DNA of 64,000 bases from NCBI RefSeq assembly GCF_018145655.1, contig NZ_JAGSSY010000001.1:310001-374000 (forward strand), written 5' to 3'. The translations under genes and the position numbers were made by a program. The notes beneath the pieces were generated by a model that worked only from the letters and a program-made list of their open reading frames with translations, was not told the origin of the DNA and did no database searches. This document shows, one piece after another, positions 55,428 to 64,000 of this stretch. The DNA comes from Campylobacter anatolicus (GTDB taxonomy: Bacteria; Campylobacterota; Campylobacteria; Campylobacterales; Campylobacteraceae). Within the stretch, counting starts at the first letter, position 1. Each line of letters begins with the position of its first letter.

Positions 55428-57746
55428 CTAGCTTAATTTTATATTTTTTCTAACAACATTTTCAAGATATTCTGATGAATACGGTTTAGTTATATACTCT
55501 GTCATTCCTACTTCAACACCACGTAGCCTATCAGACTTTGATGTTCTTGAAGTTACTGCTATTAGCGGAAGCGTTCGGTATTTTGAATACTTACGAATTT
55601 CACCAGCCAAAGTGTAGCCGTCCATTCTAGGCATCTCTATATCAATAAGTATCGCATCAAACATATGCTCTCCTGATTTTATGATATTGAGTGCCTCAAC
55701 ACCATTTGTAGCTTCAACAACTGTTACACCAGTTGGCTCAAGAGATTTTTGCATTATACTTCTATCCATCTTTGAGTCATCTACGATAAGCACTTTGTAA
55801 TCACTTGGTTTTTCTTTTACGTTTTTAGACTCATCCATCTCAGCTCTAATGTTTACTTTTATCTCCTTAGCCATCTCCATCATAGCACCAACATCAATTA
55901 TAAGAGTAACACGTCCGTCTCCTCGTATCGTAGCACCAGCAATACCTGGTATGTTTTGTAGATAATCGCCCATAGATTTTATTACGATCTCTTCTTGACC
56001 AACCAACGTATCAACTATAATGCCCAATTTTGCCTCCGCAACACCGATAATAACGACATATGTTTGGTCTCCTCCTTCAAAGACGCGATTAACTCCAAAT
56101 ACATCAGAAAGACGCACAAGAGATAAAACCTCATCACGCAAACGAAGAACATTTTTGCCATCGATTGTATATATGTCATCTATCGGCACACGTACTGTCT
56201 CAAGGACGCTAGCAAGTGGGATAGCATAAAACTCTTCTTGAGTTCCAACAAGTAACGACTGAATAATAGCAAGAGTGAGTGGAATTTTAAGCTTCATAAC
56301 CGTTCCTTTACCCACTTCACTATCAATATCAATGATACCATTTAGCTTTTCAATATTTGTCTTAACAACGTCCATACCTACACCGCGACCACTTACATTT
56401 GTAACCTTTGTCGCAGTTGAAAAGCCCGGCTTAAATATAAGTCCAAATGCCTCTTTATCACTCATCGTATCAGCTTCACGCTCAGTTATGATACCTTTTT
56501 CAATGGATTTTGACTTAAGCATAACAGGATCAAGTCCTTTGCCATCATCAACTATCTCGATAACGATATGATTTCCTTCATTATATGCTTTAAGTTCTAC
56601 GGTGCCTTTTTCTGGCTTACCAGCTATACGACGAACTTCTGGATCTTCTATACCATGATCGCAAGAGTTTCTTATGATATGCACGAGAGGATCACCTATC
56701 TCTTCAACGATAGACTTATCTAACTCTGTCTCTTCGCCTGAAATTTCAAGATCTATTTGTTTGCCAAGCTCACGGCTAAGATCACGTATCATACGTGGAA
56801 ATTTATTAAATACCTTAGCAACTGGCAACATTCTAGTTTTCATAACTGCAAGTTGTATATCAGTTGTTACAAGACTTAAAGCTGAAACGACTTGATTTAG
56901 CTCCTCTAAAAACTTCTCACCCTCATAACGCTCCTCAACATCATCATAAATTTTAAGGAGTCTATTTTTGCCAAGAACAAGCTCACCAATAAGATTCATC
57001 AGATGATCAAGTCTTTTTACCTCAACACGTATAGTTTGCTCTTGTGCAACCGCACTACCACTATTGGCTGGGACCTTTTTATCACTATCTTTATCTTTTG
57101 GTGTTACTGGTTTTGGCGTAGGTGCTTGAGCGGACACAGGTGCGACTGATTTTGACTGATCGCCTTTAGCGGCTCTACGTGCTTTATCTTCAGCTTTTCT
57201 TACTTTTAAAAGTCTCTCTATCTCAGCCTCAACTTCGGCATCACTTAAATTTGCAAGCTCAGCATCACTGATCTCTTTTTCAGGCTCTGCTGCTGGCTCT
57301 TCTACAACTAGTTTAGGTTTATCTTCTGTCTTAGGCTCACTTGATACGGATTCATCACCCTCCGAGATCGCAGTCAGACGCTCACAAATATTTTTAATAT
57401 CTATGCCAACATCAGTATCGTTACCGTGATCACGTATGCCGTGCAATAGACCTTTCATCATATCAACTGATTCAAGCACCACATCCATAATATCAGGAGT
57501 TATTTTAAGCTCACCCTTTCTAGCTTTATTTAGCACGTCTTCCATATGGTGAGTTAGCTTTGTAAGGACGTCAAAATTTAAAAAGCTAGAGCTTCCTTTA
57601 ACCGTATGTGCTACACGAAAAATTCTATTTAAAAGCTCAAGATCTTCAGGATTTGCCTCAAGCTCAACCAAATCATGATCTATCTGCTCAATAAGTTCAA
57701 AGGCTTCCACTAAAAAGTCTTGTGTTATTTCTGTCATATCATCCAT
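55428..57746 (-). CDS. cheA: CheA histidine kinase with fused receiver domain
   Basis: A 772-residue chemotaxis kinase (CheAY type). Domains in order: HPt with H47 in RVAHTVKGSSSFL; an acidic and Ala/Pro-rich linker (about 120-235); dimerisation and ATPase (HIIRNSCDHGIEDP, DDGKGLDP, GRGVGMDVV); a CheW-like domain (about 490-630); and a C-terminal receiver (about 645-772) with the phosphoacceptor Asp in ILIDIEMPRMDG. The receiver fusion is normal for epsilon-proteobacteria. The three che genes are adjacent in the order cheV, cheA, cheW. Confidence 0.97.
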   Translation of the reverse strand: MDDMTEITQDFLVEAFELIEQIDHDLVELEANPEDLELLNRIFRVAHTVKGSSSFLNFDVLTKLTHHMEDVLNKARKGELKITPDIMDVVLESVDMMKGLLHGIRDHGNDTDVGIDIKNICERLTAISEGDESVSSEPKTEDKPKLVVEEPAAEPEKEISDAELANLSDAEVEAEIERLLKVRKAEDKARRAAKGDQSKSVAPVSAQAPTPKPVTPKDKDSDKKVPANSGSAVAQEQTIRVEVKRLDHLMNLIGELVLGKNRLLKIYDDVEERYEGEKFLEELNQVVSALSLVTTDIQLAVMKTRMLPVAKVFNKFPRMIRDLSRELGKQIDLEISGEETELDKSIVEEIGDPLVHIIRNSCDHGIEDPEVRRIAGKPEKGTVELKAYNEGNHIVIEIVDDGKGLDPVMLKSKSIEKGIITEREADTMSDKEAFGLIFKPGFSTATKVTNVSGRGVGMDVVKTNIEKLNGIIDIDSEVGKGTVMKLKIPLTLAIIQSLLVGTQEEFYAIPLASVLETVRVPIDDIYTIDGKNVLRLRDEVLSLVRLSDVFGVNRVFEGGDQTYVVIIGVAEAKLGIIVDTLVGQEEIVIKSMGDYLQNIPGIAGATIRGDGRVTLIIDVGAMMEMAKEIKVNIRAEMDESKNVKEKPSDYKVLIVDDSKMDRSIMQKSLEPTGVTVVEATNGVEALNIIKSGEHMFDAILIDIEMPRMDGYTLAGEIRKYSKYRTLPLIAVTSRTSKSDRLRGVEVGMTEYITKPYSSEYLENVVRKNIKLS

Positions 57747-57755
57747 TTTTTACCC

Positions 57756-58712
57756 CTATTTTGCAGATTTAGAATGTGCTTCTATAACTTTAAGCACCTC
57801 TTGATAAAATACATTTGCATCAAATTTAGTCAGATACGCATCTCCACCGGCTTCTTTGCTCTTATTAGCGGTAAATTCGTTACTTAAAGATGAATTAAAC
57901 ACGATAGGTATATCTTTAAATCTCTCATCATCTTTAACATGTGCTGCAAAACGATAACCATCCATCTGTGGCATCTCTATATCACTAAGTATGACACGCA
58001 CCTCTTTAGTTATATCATCGCCAAGCCTCTCATAAAGCTCATTCATTCTCTCTAAACCCTCTACGCCATTTTTAGCCTCAACTACATTTAGTCCCATCTT
58101 TTCAAGGGCATCTTTTACAAGTTTACGAGCAGTAGAGCTATCATCAAGCACAACAGCCATACCTTTTACTTTTTTGCTTTCATCTATTTTCACATCTAGC
58201 TTAGGTGAGTAAATACCAAGCTCTTCAACGATACTTTCAAGATCAAGGATAAGCAAAACTTCATCATTTTCTATACGTGTTACACCTGTTATCTTACCCT
58301 TATCCAATGCACCACCGGTACCGCTAGCAAAATTTGCTGGCTCTATATCTTTCCAGTTTATACGACGGATTCGCTTTGCCTCATGGACGATAAAACCGAT
58401 AAGAATTCCGCTAAACTCAGCAATAATCACACGTGGTTTTATTATTACGCCATCTGTTGGCTCAACTATATTCATCCATCTGGCCAAATTTATAACCGGT
58501 ATCACAACACCACGCAGATCAAATATACCATCTATATAAGCTGGAACTCCTGGTAACTCAGTGAGATTTGGCATCTTTATGATCTCACGCACTTTTGCGA
58601 CATTTACACCATATATACCCTCATATATTTTGTTGTCACTTTTTTTAAAGATACGAAAATCAACAAGCTCCATCTCGTTTGAGCCCGTTTTTAATACGTC
58701 GTCTCCAAACAT
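57756..58712 (-). CDS. cheV: Chemotaxis adaptor CheV
   Basis: A 318-residue CheW-receiver fusion. The CheW domain (residues 15-165) includes GVNVAKVREIIKMPNLTELPGVPAYIDGIFDLRG; the receiver (about 185-315) has the phosphoacceptor Asp in VILSDIEMPQMDGYRF and K near the end. I chose ATG 58712, because AAAGGA lies 6-8 bases upstream; a TTG at 58715 is the alternative. It overlaps the start region of the phosphoesterase gene by one base and precedes cheA by 9. Confidence 0.95.
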   Translation of the reverse strand: MFGDDVLKTGSNEMELVDFRIFKKSDNKIYEGIYGVNVAKVREIIKMPNLTELPGVPAYIDGIFDLRGVVIPVINLARWMNIVEPTDGVIIKPRVIIAEFSGILIGFIVHEAKRIRRINWKDIEPANFASGTGGALDKGKITGVTRIENDEVLLILDLESIVEELGIYSPKLDVKIDESKKVKGMAVVLDDSSTARKLVKDALEKMGLNVVEAKNGVEGLERMNELYERLGDDITKEVRVILSDIEMPQMDGYRFAAHVKDDERFKDIPIVFNSSLSNEFTANKSKEAGGDAYLTKFDANVFYQEVLKVIEAHSKSAK

Positions 58713-59452
58713 CAATGTCCTTTCAGACTCTTTCGAGCAAATTTTAGTTTTTCATCTTGGTATTTTACTATAAAATAACTTTGGTCGTATGCAAAAAGTG
58801 GCAAATTTATATAAATTTTATCTTTTATATCGAAAATCTCACCTTGATGATAATGTCCCTCGATTATAAATTTAGCATTATAATGTTGCATTTTAGTGCT
58901 TATATAGTCTTTAAAATTTGGTATTTTATAATCAAGCTTTTTATTTATCTGGGAACTTAAAATAGCATTTGAAATTTTATATCCGCATAAAATATCAAGA
59001 AAATTCATAAATTTTAAAAACCATTTTAGCCTTAAAAACAGCAGTGTATATCTGCTAACGAATGGTAAAAAGTTATCTCCGTGAGCTATCTGCACACTAT
59101 TTCCACATGGTGTTTCACACCGCAGTGGTTGTAGCTCTATCGGAAAAATTTTAACATTTTTAAATAAATTTATAAGATTAAAGTCGTGATTGCCCTCAAT
59201 ATAAATGACCTCTATTTTAAGGGCAATTTTATTTATCAGTGCAATATGCTCGGCATAAATTTGTACAGTATTTGTAGCATAAAAACTCAAAAAGTCAAAC
59301 ATATCTCCCATTAAAAATAGCTGCGTTGCAGCTATCTCACCACTATCAATCGCTTTTAAAAATTTCAAAAAGCCATCGCGATTAGAATTTTCGTGTGCGT
59401 CCGAGATAAAGATCGCACCATCTTTTATCTGTATCTTATCGTTTAAATGCAT
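58712..59452 (-). CDS. Metallophosphoesterase, probable UDP-2,3-diacylglucosamine diphosphatase
   Basis: A 246-residue calcineurin-like phosphoesterase. All five metal-binding blocks are visible: FISDAHENS (residues 18-26), LMGDMFDF, EGNHDF, AHGDNF and EGHYHQG. This pattern and the neighbourhood (greA, then lpxB, the next lipid A enzyme) suggest the LpxH step, cleavage of UDP-2,3-diacylglucosamine to lipid X. The ATG overlaps the greA stop codon (TGATG). Other small-phosphoester hydrolases share the fold, so the substrate is inferred from context. Confidence 0.75.
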   Translation of the reverse strand: MHLNDKIQIKDGAIFISDAHENSNRDGFLKFLKAIDSGEIAATQLFLMGDMFDFLSFYATNTVQIYAEHIALINKIALKIEVIYIEGNHDFNLINLFKNVKIFPIELQPLRCETPCGNSVQIAHGDNFLPFVSRYTLLFLRLKWFLKFMNFLDILCGYKISNAILSSQINKKLDYKIPNFKDYISTKMQHYNAKFIIEGHYHQGEIFDIKDKIYINLPLFAYDQSYFIVKYQDEKLKFARKSLKGH

Positions 59453-59940
59453 CAATCTTCAAATTTAATAGGTTTATAACATATTGACACGATCTCTACA
59501 TCACTTCTTCCATTTGGCAAATTTAGCACAACTTCGTCTCCTTCGGCTTTACCGATGAGTTGACGTGCTAGTGGGGATTTGATTGAGATTAATCCACGAT
59601 CAAGATTGCTCTCAGGTGTTCCAACTATTGTATAAGTATGCTCGATCTCAGTTTCTATATCCATTATCGTTACATTTGAGCCAAATCTAACACGATCATG
59701 CTCATATGTGCTAGGGTCGATGACTTCAGCATTTGCAAGTATCGCACTAAGCTCAGCAATTCGTGCGTCTATAAAGGACTGCTTCTCTTTTGCAGCGTGA
59801 TACTCGGCATTTTCTTTTAAATCACCGTGGCTACGAGCTATATCTATCTCGATGACGATCTGCGGACGTTGATTTAACTTTAGATCCTTTAGCTCAGATT
59901 CTATCTTTTCATATCCATATATTGTCATTGGCTCATTCAT
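59452..59940 (-). CDS. greA: Transcription elongation factor GreA
   Basis: A 162-residue GreA that rescues backtracked RNA polymerase. It has the N-terminal coiled coil with the acidic tip ([19 protein letters not shown], the D and E residues that reach the active site) and the C-terminal FKBP-like domain ([20 protein letters not shown]). It is coupled to the lpxH-like gene and follows lpxB by 9 bases. Confidence 0.96.
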   Translation of the reverse strand: MNEPMTIYGYEKIESELKDLKLNQRPQIVIEIDIARSHGDLKENAEYHAAKEKQSFIDARIAELSAILANAEVIDPSTYEHDRVRFGSNVTIMDIETEIEHTYTIVGTPESNLDRGLISIKSPLARQLIGKAEGDEVVLNLPNGRSDVEIVSICYKPIKFED

Positions 59941-59949
59941 ATTTTACTC

Positions 59950-60984
59950 CTATTTTATATTTAACATATTTGCGACTGCTTCGCTACTACCGTGCCTTAG
60001 ATACTCCCTTAGCTCATTGCAGCCTGATATAAATTTCTGCTTATCGCAACGCTCATAAGCGTTTAATAAATTTTTCACGCTCACTTGCTCTTGGATAAAC
60101 TCATCGTGCAAAGCTGCTTTCCCCATAAAGTCAAACATAATGTTTGCAAGTCCAGCGTAACGAACTTTGACAAATTTACGTGCGATAAAAACATCTATCG
60201 CTTTTGCTTTAAAAGAAAGCACAAACGGCGTTCCAATCAGTGCTGCCTCCAAGGTCGCTGTGCCAGAGCAGATAAAGGCAAAGTCGCTTTGTAGCAGAGC
60301 TTTTGGTGTATCATTTACTATCTCAAAGCCACTAACATCTCCGTAAAACTCATCAAGCTTATCCATCAAAAATGGTGGCACACAAAGTAGTTTTTGCTCT
60401 TTTAAATTTAACGCAACTTCCCTATAAATAGGCATAAGTCGTGTTATCTCCGATCGCCTTGAGCCTGGTAAAAACGCAACTTTATTATTATGCGTAACGC
60501 TTGTTTTTTGCTCTCTTATCTCATCAAGCAAAGGATGCCCTACATAGGTAGCACGGTTATAAAATTTAGCATCAAATGGTAATATGGATGCTAAATTATC
60601 ACAATATCTCTCAACCGCGGTCACACGATGTGCCTTCCATGCCCAAACTTGAGGCAAGATATAGTATGTGATCGGCGTTTTTATCCCAGCCTCTTTTATC
60701 GCTTTTGCTAATGGTATATTAAAAGCAGGACTATCTATAAGTAGCACAACATCAGCATTTCTTGCGAGTTCTACCATTTGCTTTAACGCTTTTTTGGCCT
60801 TAAAATAAAGTGGTAAAACCTCCACAAATCCCATAGCCGAGAATTCACTACTCCTTAAAAATGGAGTACCAAACCTCTCATCAAAAATGCCAAGTAATTC
60901 GCACTCTTTAGCGTGTTTTAGCACTTGCTGAAGATGCAAATTTGCAGATGGTTCAAGTGCAGATATTAGTAACTTTTTATTCAA
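59950..60984 (-). CDS. lpxB: Lipid-A-disaccharide synthase
   Basis: A 344-residue GT19 glycosyltransferase that joins UDP-2,3-diacylglucosamine and lipid X. Landmarks include [12 protein letters not shown] at the start, [28 protein letters not shown] (near residue 128), [10 protein letters not shown] and [10 protein letters not shown] (near 173), and [11 protein letters not shown]. It leads the lpxB-greA-lpxH-cheV-cheA-cheW-serB run. Its promoter must lie in the 60985-61143 spacer shared with the divergent outer-membrane protein gene. Confidence 0.95.
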   Translation of the reverse strand: MNKKLLISALEPSANLHLQQVLKHAKECELLGIFDERFGTPFLRSSEFSAMGFVEVLPLYFKAKKALKQMVELARNADVVLLIDSPAFNIPLAKAIKEAGIKTPITYYILPQVWAWKAHRVTAVERYCDNLASILPFDAKFYNRATYVGHPLLDEIREQKTSVTHNNKVAFLPGSRRSEITRLMPIYREVALNLKEQKLLCVPPFLMDKLDEFYGDVSGFEIVNDTPKALLQSDFAFICSGTATLEAALIGTPFVLSFKAKAIDVFIARKFVKVRYAGLANIMFDFMGKAALHDEFIQEQVSVKNLLNAYERCDKQKFISGCNELREYLRHGSSEAVANMLNIK

Positions 60985-61093
60985 ATTTAAACCTAGATTT
61001 TATTTATTTTGGTAGTAATTATCGCTAAATATCTCTAAATTTAAGCTTTTTGAATTTAGAAATTACATTTTAAGATTTTTAAGCTAAATTTTA

Positions 61094-61106
61094 GGGGGGG
61101 GGGGGG
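61094..61106 (+). repeat. G13 homopolymer in a promoter spacer
   Basis: Thirteen consecutive G end directly against a -10-like TAAAAT. Tracts of this length are unstable in Campylobacter. The tract sits where the -35/-10 spacer should be, 37 bases before the start codon of an outer-membrane protein gene, so length changes would alter promoter spacing. Confidence 0.85.
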
Positions 61107-61112
61107 TAAAAT
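61107..61112 (+). promoter_or_regulatory. -10 box of the outer-membrane protein gene
   Basis: GGTAAAAT fits the Campylobacter extended -10 form (G-n-TA-n-AAT). The start codon lies 31 bases downstream behind AAAGGAG at 61132-61138. Confidence 0.55.
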
Positions 61113-61143
61113 AGTTCACACATTTTATTACAAAGGAGTTTAT

Positions 61144-61713
61144 ATGAAAATTTTAGTTAGAGCCGCTCTTATTGGCTCATTAGTTTGCTCTGTTGCTTTA
61201 GCAGATGGTGCGTTTGTAGGCTTTGGTGGCGATTATTCGTTTAAATCAACTTTAAAAGACGACGAAAATAACAAACTTAGTGATGGTCAATTTGGCTTAA
61301 ATTTAAAAGCTGGTTATGACTTTGATATATTTAGAATTTATGGCGAATACGGCTATGACTTAAAGACTTCAAAAGAAAGCGAAGATTCAAAATTTAGCTG
61401 GAAAAAGCATAACTTCTTAGTTGGAGCTGACTATACACCTGCTATAAATGATAGCTTTAAAATTGCATTTGGTGCATATACAGGGTTAAGTTCAAACAGA
61501 CTAACCGAGGAATTTAACGGTGATAAAAACCAAGCAATGCTAAATGGCTGGGTATTAGGTGCGAAAGTGGGCGGAATTTATAGCTTTGATACTCATAACG
61601 AGATAGAGTTTGGTTATAAATTTGACCGCACAGACTACAAAAAGTCAGAAGAATACGGAGATACAAAAGAGACAAACCACGGAATTTATATCGGCTATAA
61701 CTATAAGTTCTAA
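61144..61713 (+). CDS. Outer-membrane beta-barrel protein
   Basis: A 189-residue protein with a signal peptide (hydrophobic residues 6-20, cleavage after ALA near 21) and an eight-strand-type small barrel ending in ...GIYIGYNYKF, with terminal Phe. Glycine/aromatic alternating strands such as FGLNLKAGYDFDIFRIYGEYGYDL fit the OmpA-barrel/OmpW-like class of surface proteins. The function is unknown; such proteins are often antigenic or adhesive. The promoter contains a G13 tract, so expression is likely switchable. A shared terminator follows. Confidence 0.82.
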   Translation: MKILVRAALIGSLVCSVALADGAFVGFGGDYSFKSTLKDDENNKLSDGQFGLNLKAGYDFDIFRIYGEYGYDLKTSKESEDSKFSWKKHNFLVGADYTPAINDSFKIAFGAYTGLSSNRLTEEFNGDKNQAMLNGWVLGAKVGGIYSFDTHNEIEFGYKFDRTDYKKSEEYGDTKETNHGIYIGYNYKF

Positions 61714-61728
61714 TAAATTTAAACTGCA

Positions 61729-61756
61729 CGGCTTGAGAAATTCTCAAGCCGTTTTT
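61729..61756. terminator. Shared terminator between convergent genes
   Basis: Arms 61729-61739 and 61741-61751 pair perfectly over 11 bases, followed by TTTTT (61752-61756) on the plus strand. It terminates the outer-membrane protein gene. The stop codon of the convergent POT transporter gene (61744-61746) lies inside the right arm, so the hairpin is partly coding on the minus strand. Confidence 0.85.
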
Positions 61757-63306
61757 ATCCTAGCAATTCCAAATAACATCACTCCGCCAAGTAAACAAAT
61801 AACGCAAAATATCATAAAAAAATCATATAAGCTAACTATCTGATAACCAAAAATTTGCGGATAGTTTAGCGGTAAGTTGTATGTGTTTAAAAGTACGATC
61901 TGTTCGGCATTTGGCGTGATAGCTCCATTTAAAATATCATTTAAATTTATACCAAGTTCATTTGCTTTTATAAATTTATCTGCAGTTGGTGGCATAAGAG
62001 CTGCTAAAGTGCCAGAAAGAGCATATCCTGCAGCATTTGCAAGATAAAATATGCCAAATATAAGTCCTAAAAATCGCCTTGGCGAGAGTTTACCCACGAG
62101 CGAAAAACCAATGGGAGAGACTAACATCTCAGCACAAGTTTGCATAAAATAAAGTAGTATAAGCCACTTTATGCTAAGTAAATTAGTCCCAAGTCCACTC
62201 ACTCCATAAGCGATAATAGCGTAGCTAAGTCCCATCAACACAAGTCCAAACGCTTGTTTGTCTAAATTTGAAACACTCTTTTTTTGTCTATCTAAATAAC
62301 TCCAAAACGCAGCAAATGGCAAAGATAAAATCAACACAAAAAGCGGGTTAAACATCTGCACCATCGCAGCAGGAACATTAAATCCGAGCAAATTTCTATC
62401 TGTTTGATTATTTGCTATAAACGTGAGAGATGACCCAGCTTGTTCAAAAGTCGCCCAAAAAAAGATGATAAAAAACGCACTTATAAATATAGTAACCACA
62501 TCACCTCTCTCGGCACGGCTTAAGTTCTTATCAAGCAATACATACGTCGCTAAACTAATGCCAATAGCGTATATGAGTGGATAGAGATATGTTTTTATCA
62601 AATTTCCACTCGCAAAGTAGACAAGAGTGATAAAAACCACTGCAAAAATACCCACGCAAATGACTAAATTTCGACTATCTATCGTTAAACTCATACTTTT
62701 TTCACGCACAACTTTTAAATGACGCTCACTAAATTTTAAATATATAATAAGTCCTATCAGCATAGCAAAAAATGCCGCTAAAAAGCCCCACTTAAAGGCA
62801 CTGATATCGCGGACACCATCTACCACGACATCGGCGAAGAAAGGCACTATAAAGACACCAAGCAATACGCCCAAATTTAGAAAAAAATAGTATGTTGAAA
62901 ACACCGCATCAAATTTAGAAGACTCATCGATACTAGAGCTTAAAAGTGCCATAATACTTGGCTTAAAAAAACCATTACCGCATATCATAAACACCGCTGC
63001 TATAAGACTAAGAGTACGTTCAAATCCCTCTCCACACGCAGCTACAAAAAATACAAGCTGAGCCATACTAAGTAAAATTGCACCGATGATAATACTCGCA
63101 TTGTAGCTTAAAATGCGATCAGCTAAAGCACCTCCCACGATAGGCGTAAGATAGCTAAGAGCCAAAAATGCACCATAATATATCGCCGCGTCCGTCTCAC
63201 TAAGTCCTAAAAAATGCACCATAAATAGCGAAAATATCGCCCTTAGTCCATAAAAGTTAAACTTCTCCCACATCTCCGTGCTAAACAGCACCCATACCTT
63301 TTTCAT
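61744..63306 (-). CDS. POT-family proton-dependent oligopeptide transporter
   Basis: A 520-residue inner-membrane protein of the POT/PTR family (MFS) that imports di- and tripeptides with protons. About 12-14 helices are visible. The PTR signature pieces are present: EMWEKFNFYGLRAIFSLFMV (E-x-x-E/K-R-like start, residues 10-29), GGALADRILSYNASIIIGAILL and, later, a FFSYYFFLNLG-type segment (FSTYYFFLNLGVLLG). A family ExxER-type motif appears as E-M-W-E-K. The ATG follows the bioA stop directly (TGAATG), so both are read together. Campylobacter uses amino acids and peptides as carbon sources, so a peptide carrier is plausible. Confidence 0.88.
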   Translation of the reverse strand: MKKVWVLFSTEMWEKFNFYGLRAIFSLFMVHFLGLSETDAAIYYGAFLALSYLTPIVGGALADRILSYNASIIIGAILLSMAQLVFFVAACGEGFERTLSLIAAVFMICGNGFFKPSIMALLSSSIDESSKFDAVFSTYYFFLNLGVLLGVFIVPFFADVVVDGVRDISAFKWGFLAAFFAMLIGLIIYLKFSERHLKVVREKSMSLTIDSRNLVICVGIFAVVFITLVYFASGNLIKTYLYPLIYAIGISLATYVLLDKNLSRAERGDVVTIFISAFFIIFFWATFEQAGSSLTFIANNQTDRNLLGFNVPAAMVQMFNPLFVLILSLPFAAFWSYLDRQKKSVSNLDKQAFGLVLMGLSYAIIAYGVSGLGTNLLSIKWLILLYFMQTCAEMLVSPIGFSLVGKLSPRRFLGLIFGIFYLANAAGYALSGTLAALMPPTADKFIKANELGINLNDILNGAITPNAEQIVLLNTYNLPLNYPQIFGYQIVSLYDFFMIFCVICLLGGVMLFGIARIKTA

Positions 63307-64000
63307 TCACTCTCCTAAAATCTCAATAACACACTCACAGCATATCTTTACCGCTCTTTCACAGGTAAGCTCATCAATAATAAGCGGTGGATTAAAGCAT
63401 ATGACATTACCTAAAGGACGCAGTATTAGCCCCTTTTGTAACGCCTTTTTATAAATTTGATAACCTACTCTAAGCCCTGCGTCAAAACTCTCTTTACTAC
63501 CTTTATCCTTAACTAGCTCAATAGCATTTATAAGGCTCAAACTTCTAATCTCCGACATTTTTATACTCTTTTAAAGCAAAATTTAAAAGCTCATTTAGCC
63601 TTTTAGCACGAATTACTACTACTTTTAAAATCTCACCACTTTCAAGCTGAGCTAAAACACCAAGAGCTGCTACACAACCAAGAGGGGTTACCGCTATAAG
63701 TATGTGAGTGCATAAATGCCTTGCTCTCATTATAAGGTGCATAAAATGAGTCATAAATTTTTGTCGTACAGCGGTGATAACCATCGGCATAAAGCCACCC
63801 GTTAGCCCCTTTGAAAGCGTCATAATATCAGGCACAATCCCAGCATAATCACAAGCAAAAAGTCGCCCGGTGCGACCAAAACCAGTAGCAATCTCATCAG
63901 CGATAAGCAACACATTGCTCTTATCACAAAACGTCCTTAGTTTTTTTAGGTATATACTAGGATAAATTTTCATAACAATTGATATAAATTTATCTATTAT
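63307..64000 (-). pseudogene. bioA: bioA (DAPA aminotransferase), frameshifted and cut by the window end
   Basis: BioA makes 7,8-diaminopelargonate for biotin. The PLP-enzyme core is recognisable: LLIADEIATGFGRTGRLFACDYAGIVPDI, then the PLP lysine in TLSKGLTGG. The frame then breaks. Near 63758-63762 one T is missing from an expected T6, and near 63684-63687 one G is extra; between them another frame reads KIYDSFYAPYNESKAFMHSHTYSGNP, the expected BioA sequence. A third indel near 63549-63556 separates VGD from IRSLSLINAIELV, leaving the C-terminal 80 residues in a further frame. With three indels the gene cannot make BioA, unless these are sequencing errors. The N-terminus lies beyond 64000. 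Confidence 0.85.

Noticed and set aside
55428-57746. CheA with a C-terminal receiver as a novel hybrid
   Set aside because: CheA-receiver fusions are standard in epsilon-proteobacteria.

Overview
The window reads as a chromosomal segment of a Campylobacter species. The DNA is AT-rich. The gene neighbourhoods follow orders I know from Campylobacter jejuni: fdxA-ndk-yceD-rpmF-plsX-fabH near ahpC; folB-cosR near ppx and fliN; trpE-trpGD-trpF-trpB-trpA; serC-xseA-ubiE-CYTH/CHAD-perR-dxs-fliH-fliG-fliF-hisC-pheA-lysA; lptG-pth-rplY; tal-serB-cheW-cheA-cheV-lpxH-greA-lpxB. Homopolymeric G/C tracts at sites where they could switch genes also fit the genus. Gene content beyond C. jejuni (ergothionase-like operon, YedE/TusA pair, POT peptide transporter) suggests another species; I cannot name it.

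Layout. 1-1013 has no recognisable gene. 1014-2467 holds a TusA/YedE pair (minus). 2468-3332 holds decayed fragments. uvrA follows (minus), then a methyltransferase gene with a C9 tract, fdxA, ndk and the rpmF-plsX-fabH lipid/ribosome operon, then ahpC. 12299-19888 is a seven-gene, tightly packed accessory operon. 20109-26930 carries a HerA-like ATPase, plsY, folB, the CosR regulator with its own histidine kinase, and a Ppx/GppA phosphatase. 26949-28545 is a small flagellar/chemotaxis set on minus. 28612-35940 is the trp operon (minus), interrupted between trpF and trpB by a frameshifted HinfI-like restriction-modification pair. 36085-36828 is a TSUP transporter. 37231-60984 is a long, nearly all-minus housekeeping block (serine, menaquinone, isoprenoid, flagellar basal body, aromatic amino acids, lysine, translation, chemotaxis, lipid A). 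61144-61713 is an outer-membrane protein behind a G13 tract. 61744-64000 carries a POT peptide transporter and a frameshifted bioA that runs off the window.

The most interesting unit is 12299-19888. It encodes a secreted histidine-ammonia-lyase-fold enzyme that has lost the Ala-Ser-Gly triad needed for the MIO cofactor, an outer-membrane porin, a Tat-exported FAD reductase of the fumarate/urocanate-reductase family, a periplasmic tetraheme cytochrome, a membrane NapC-type tetraheme quinol dehydrogenase, and a Cache-domain histidine kinase with an OmpR-type regulator. Read together: a substrate enters by the porin, the lyase eliminates an amine in the periplasm to give a 2-enoate, and menaquinol electrons passed through NapC-like and tetraheme proteins reduce that enoate as a respiratory acceptor, with the two-component system sensing a small molecule. 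A lyase of this fold without MIO fits ergothionase (ergothioneine to thiourocanate plus trimethylamine) better than histidase. I therefore propose periplasmic ergothioneine respiration, as an inference.

Other points worth attention are two likely phase-variable loci (C9 in a coding region, G13 in a promoter), a CosR regulator that keeps its phosphoacceptor Asp and sits next to a kinase, and two sets of frameshifted genes (the HinfI-like pair and bioA). I saw no tRNA, rRNA, CRISPR array, intact insertion sequence or prophage.
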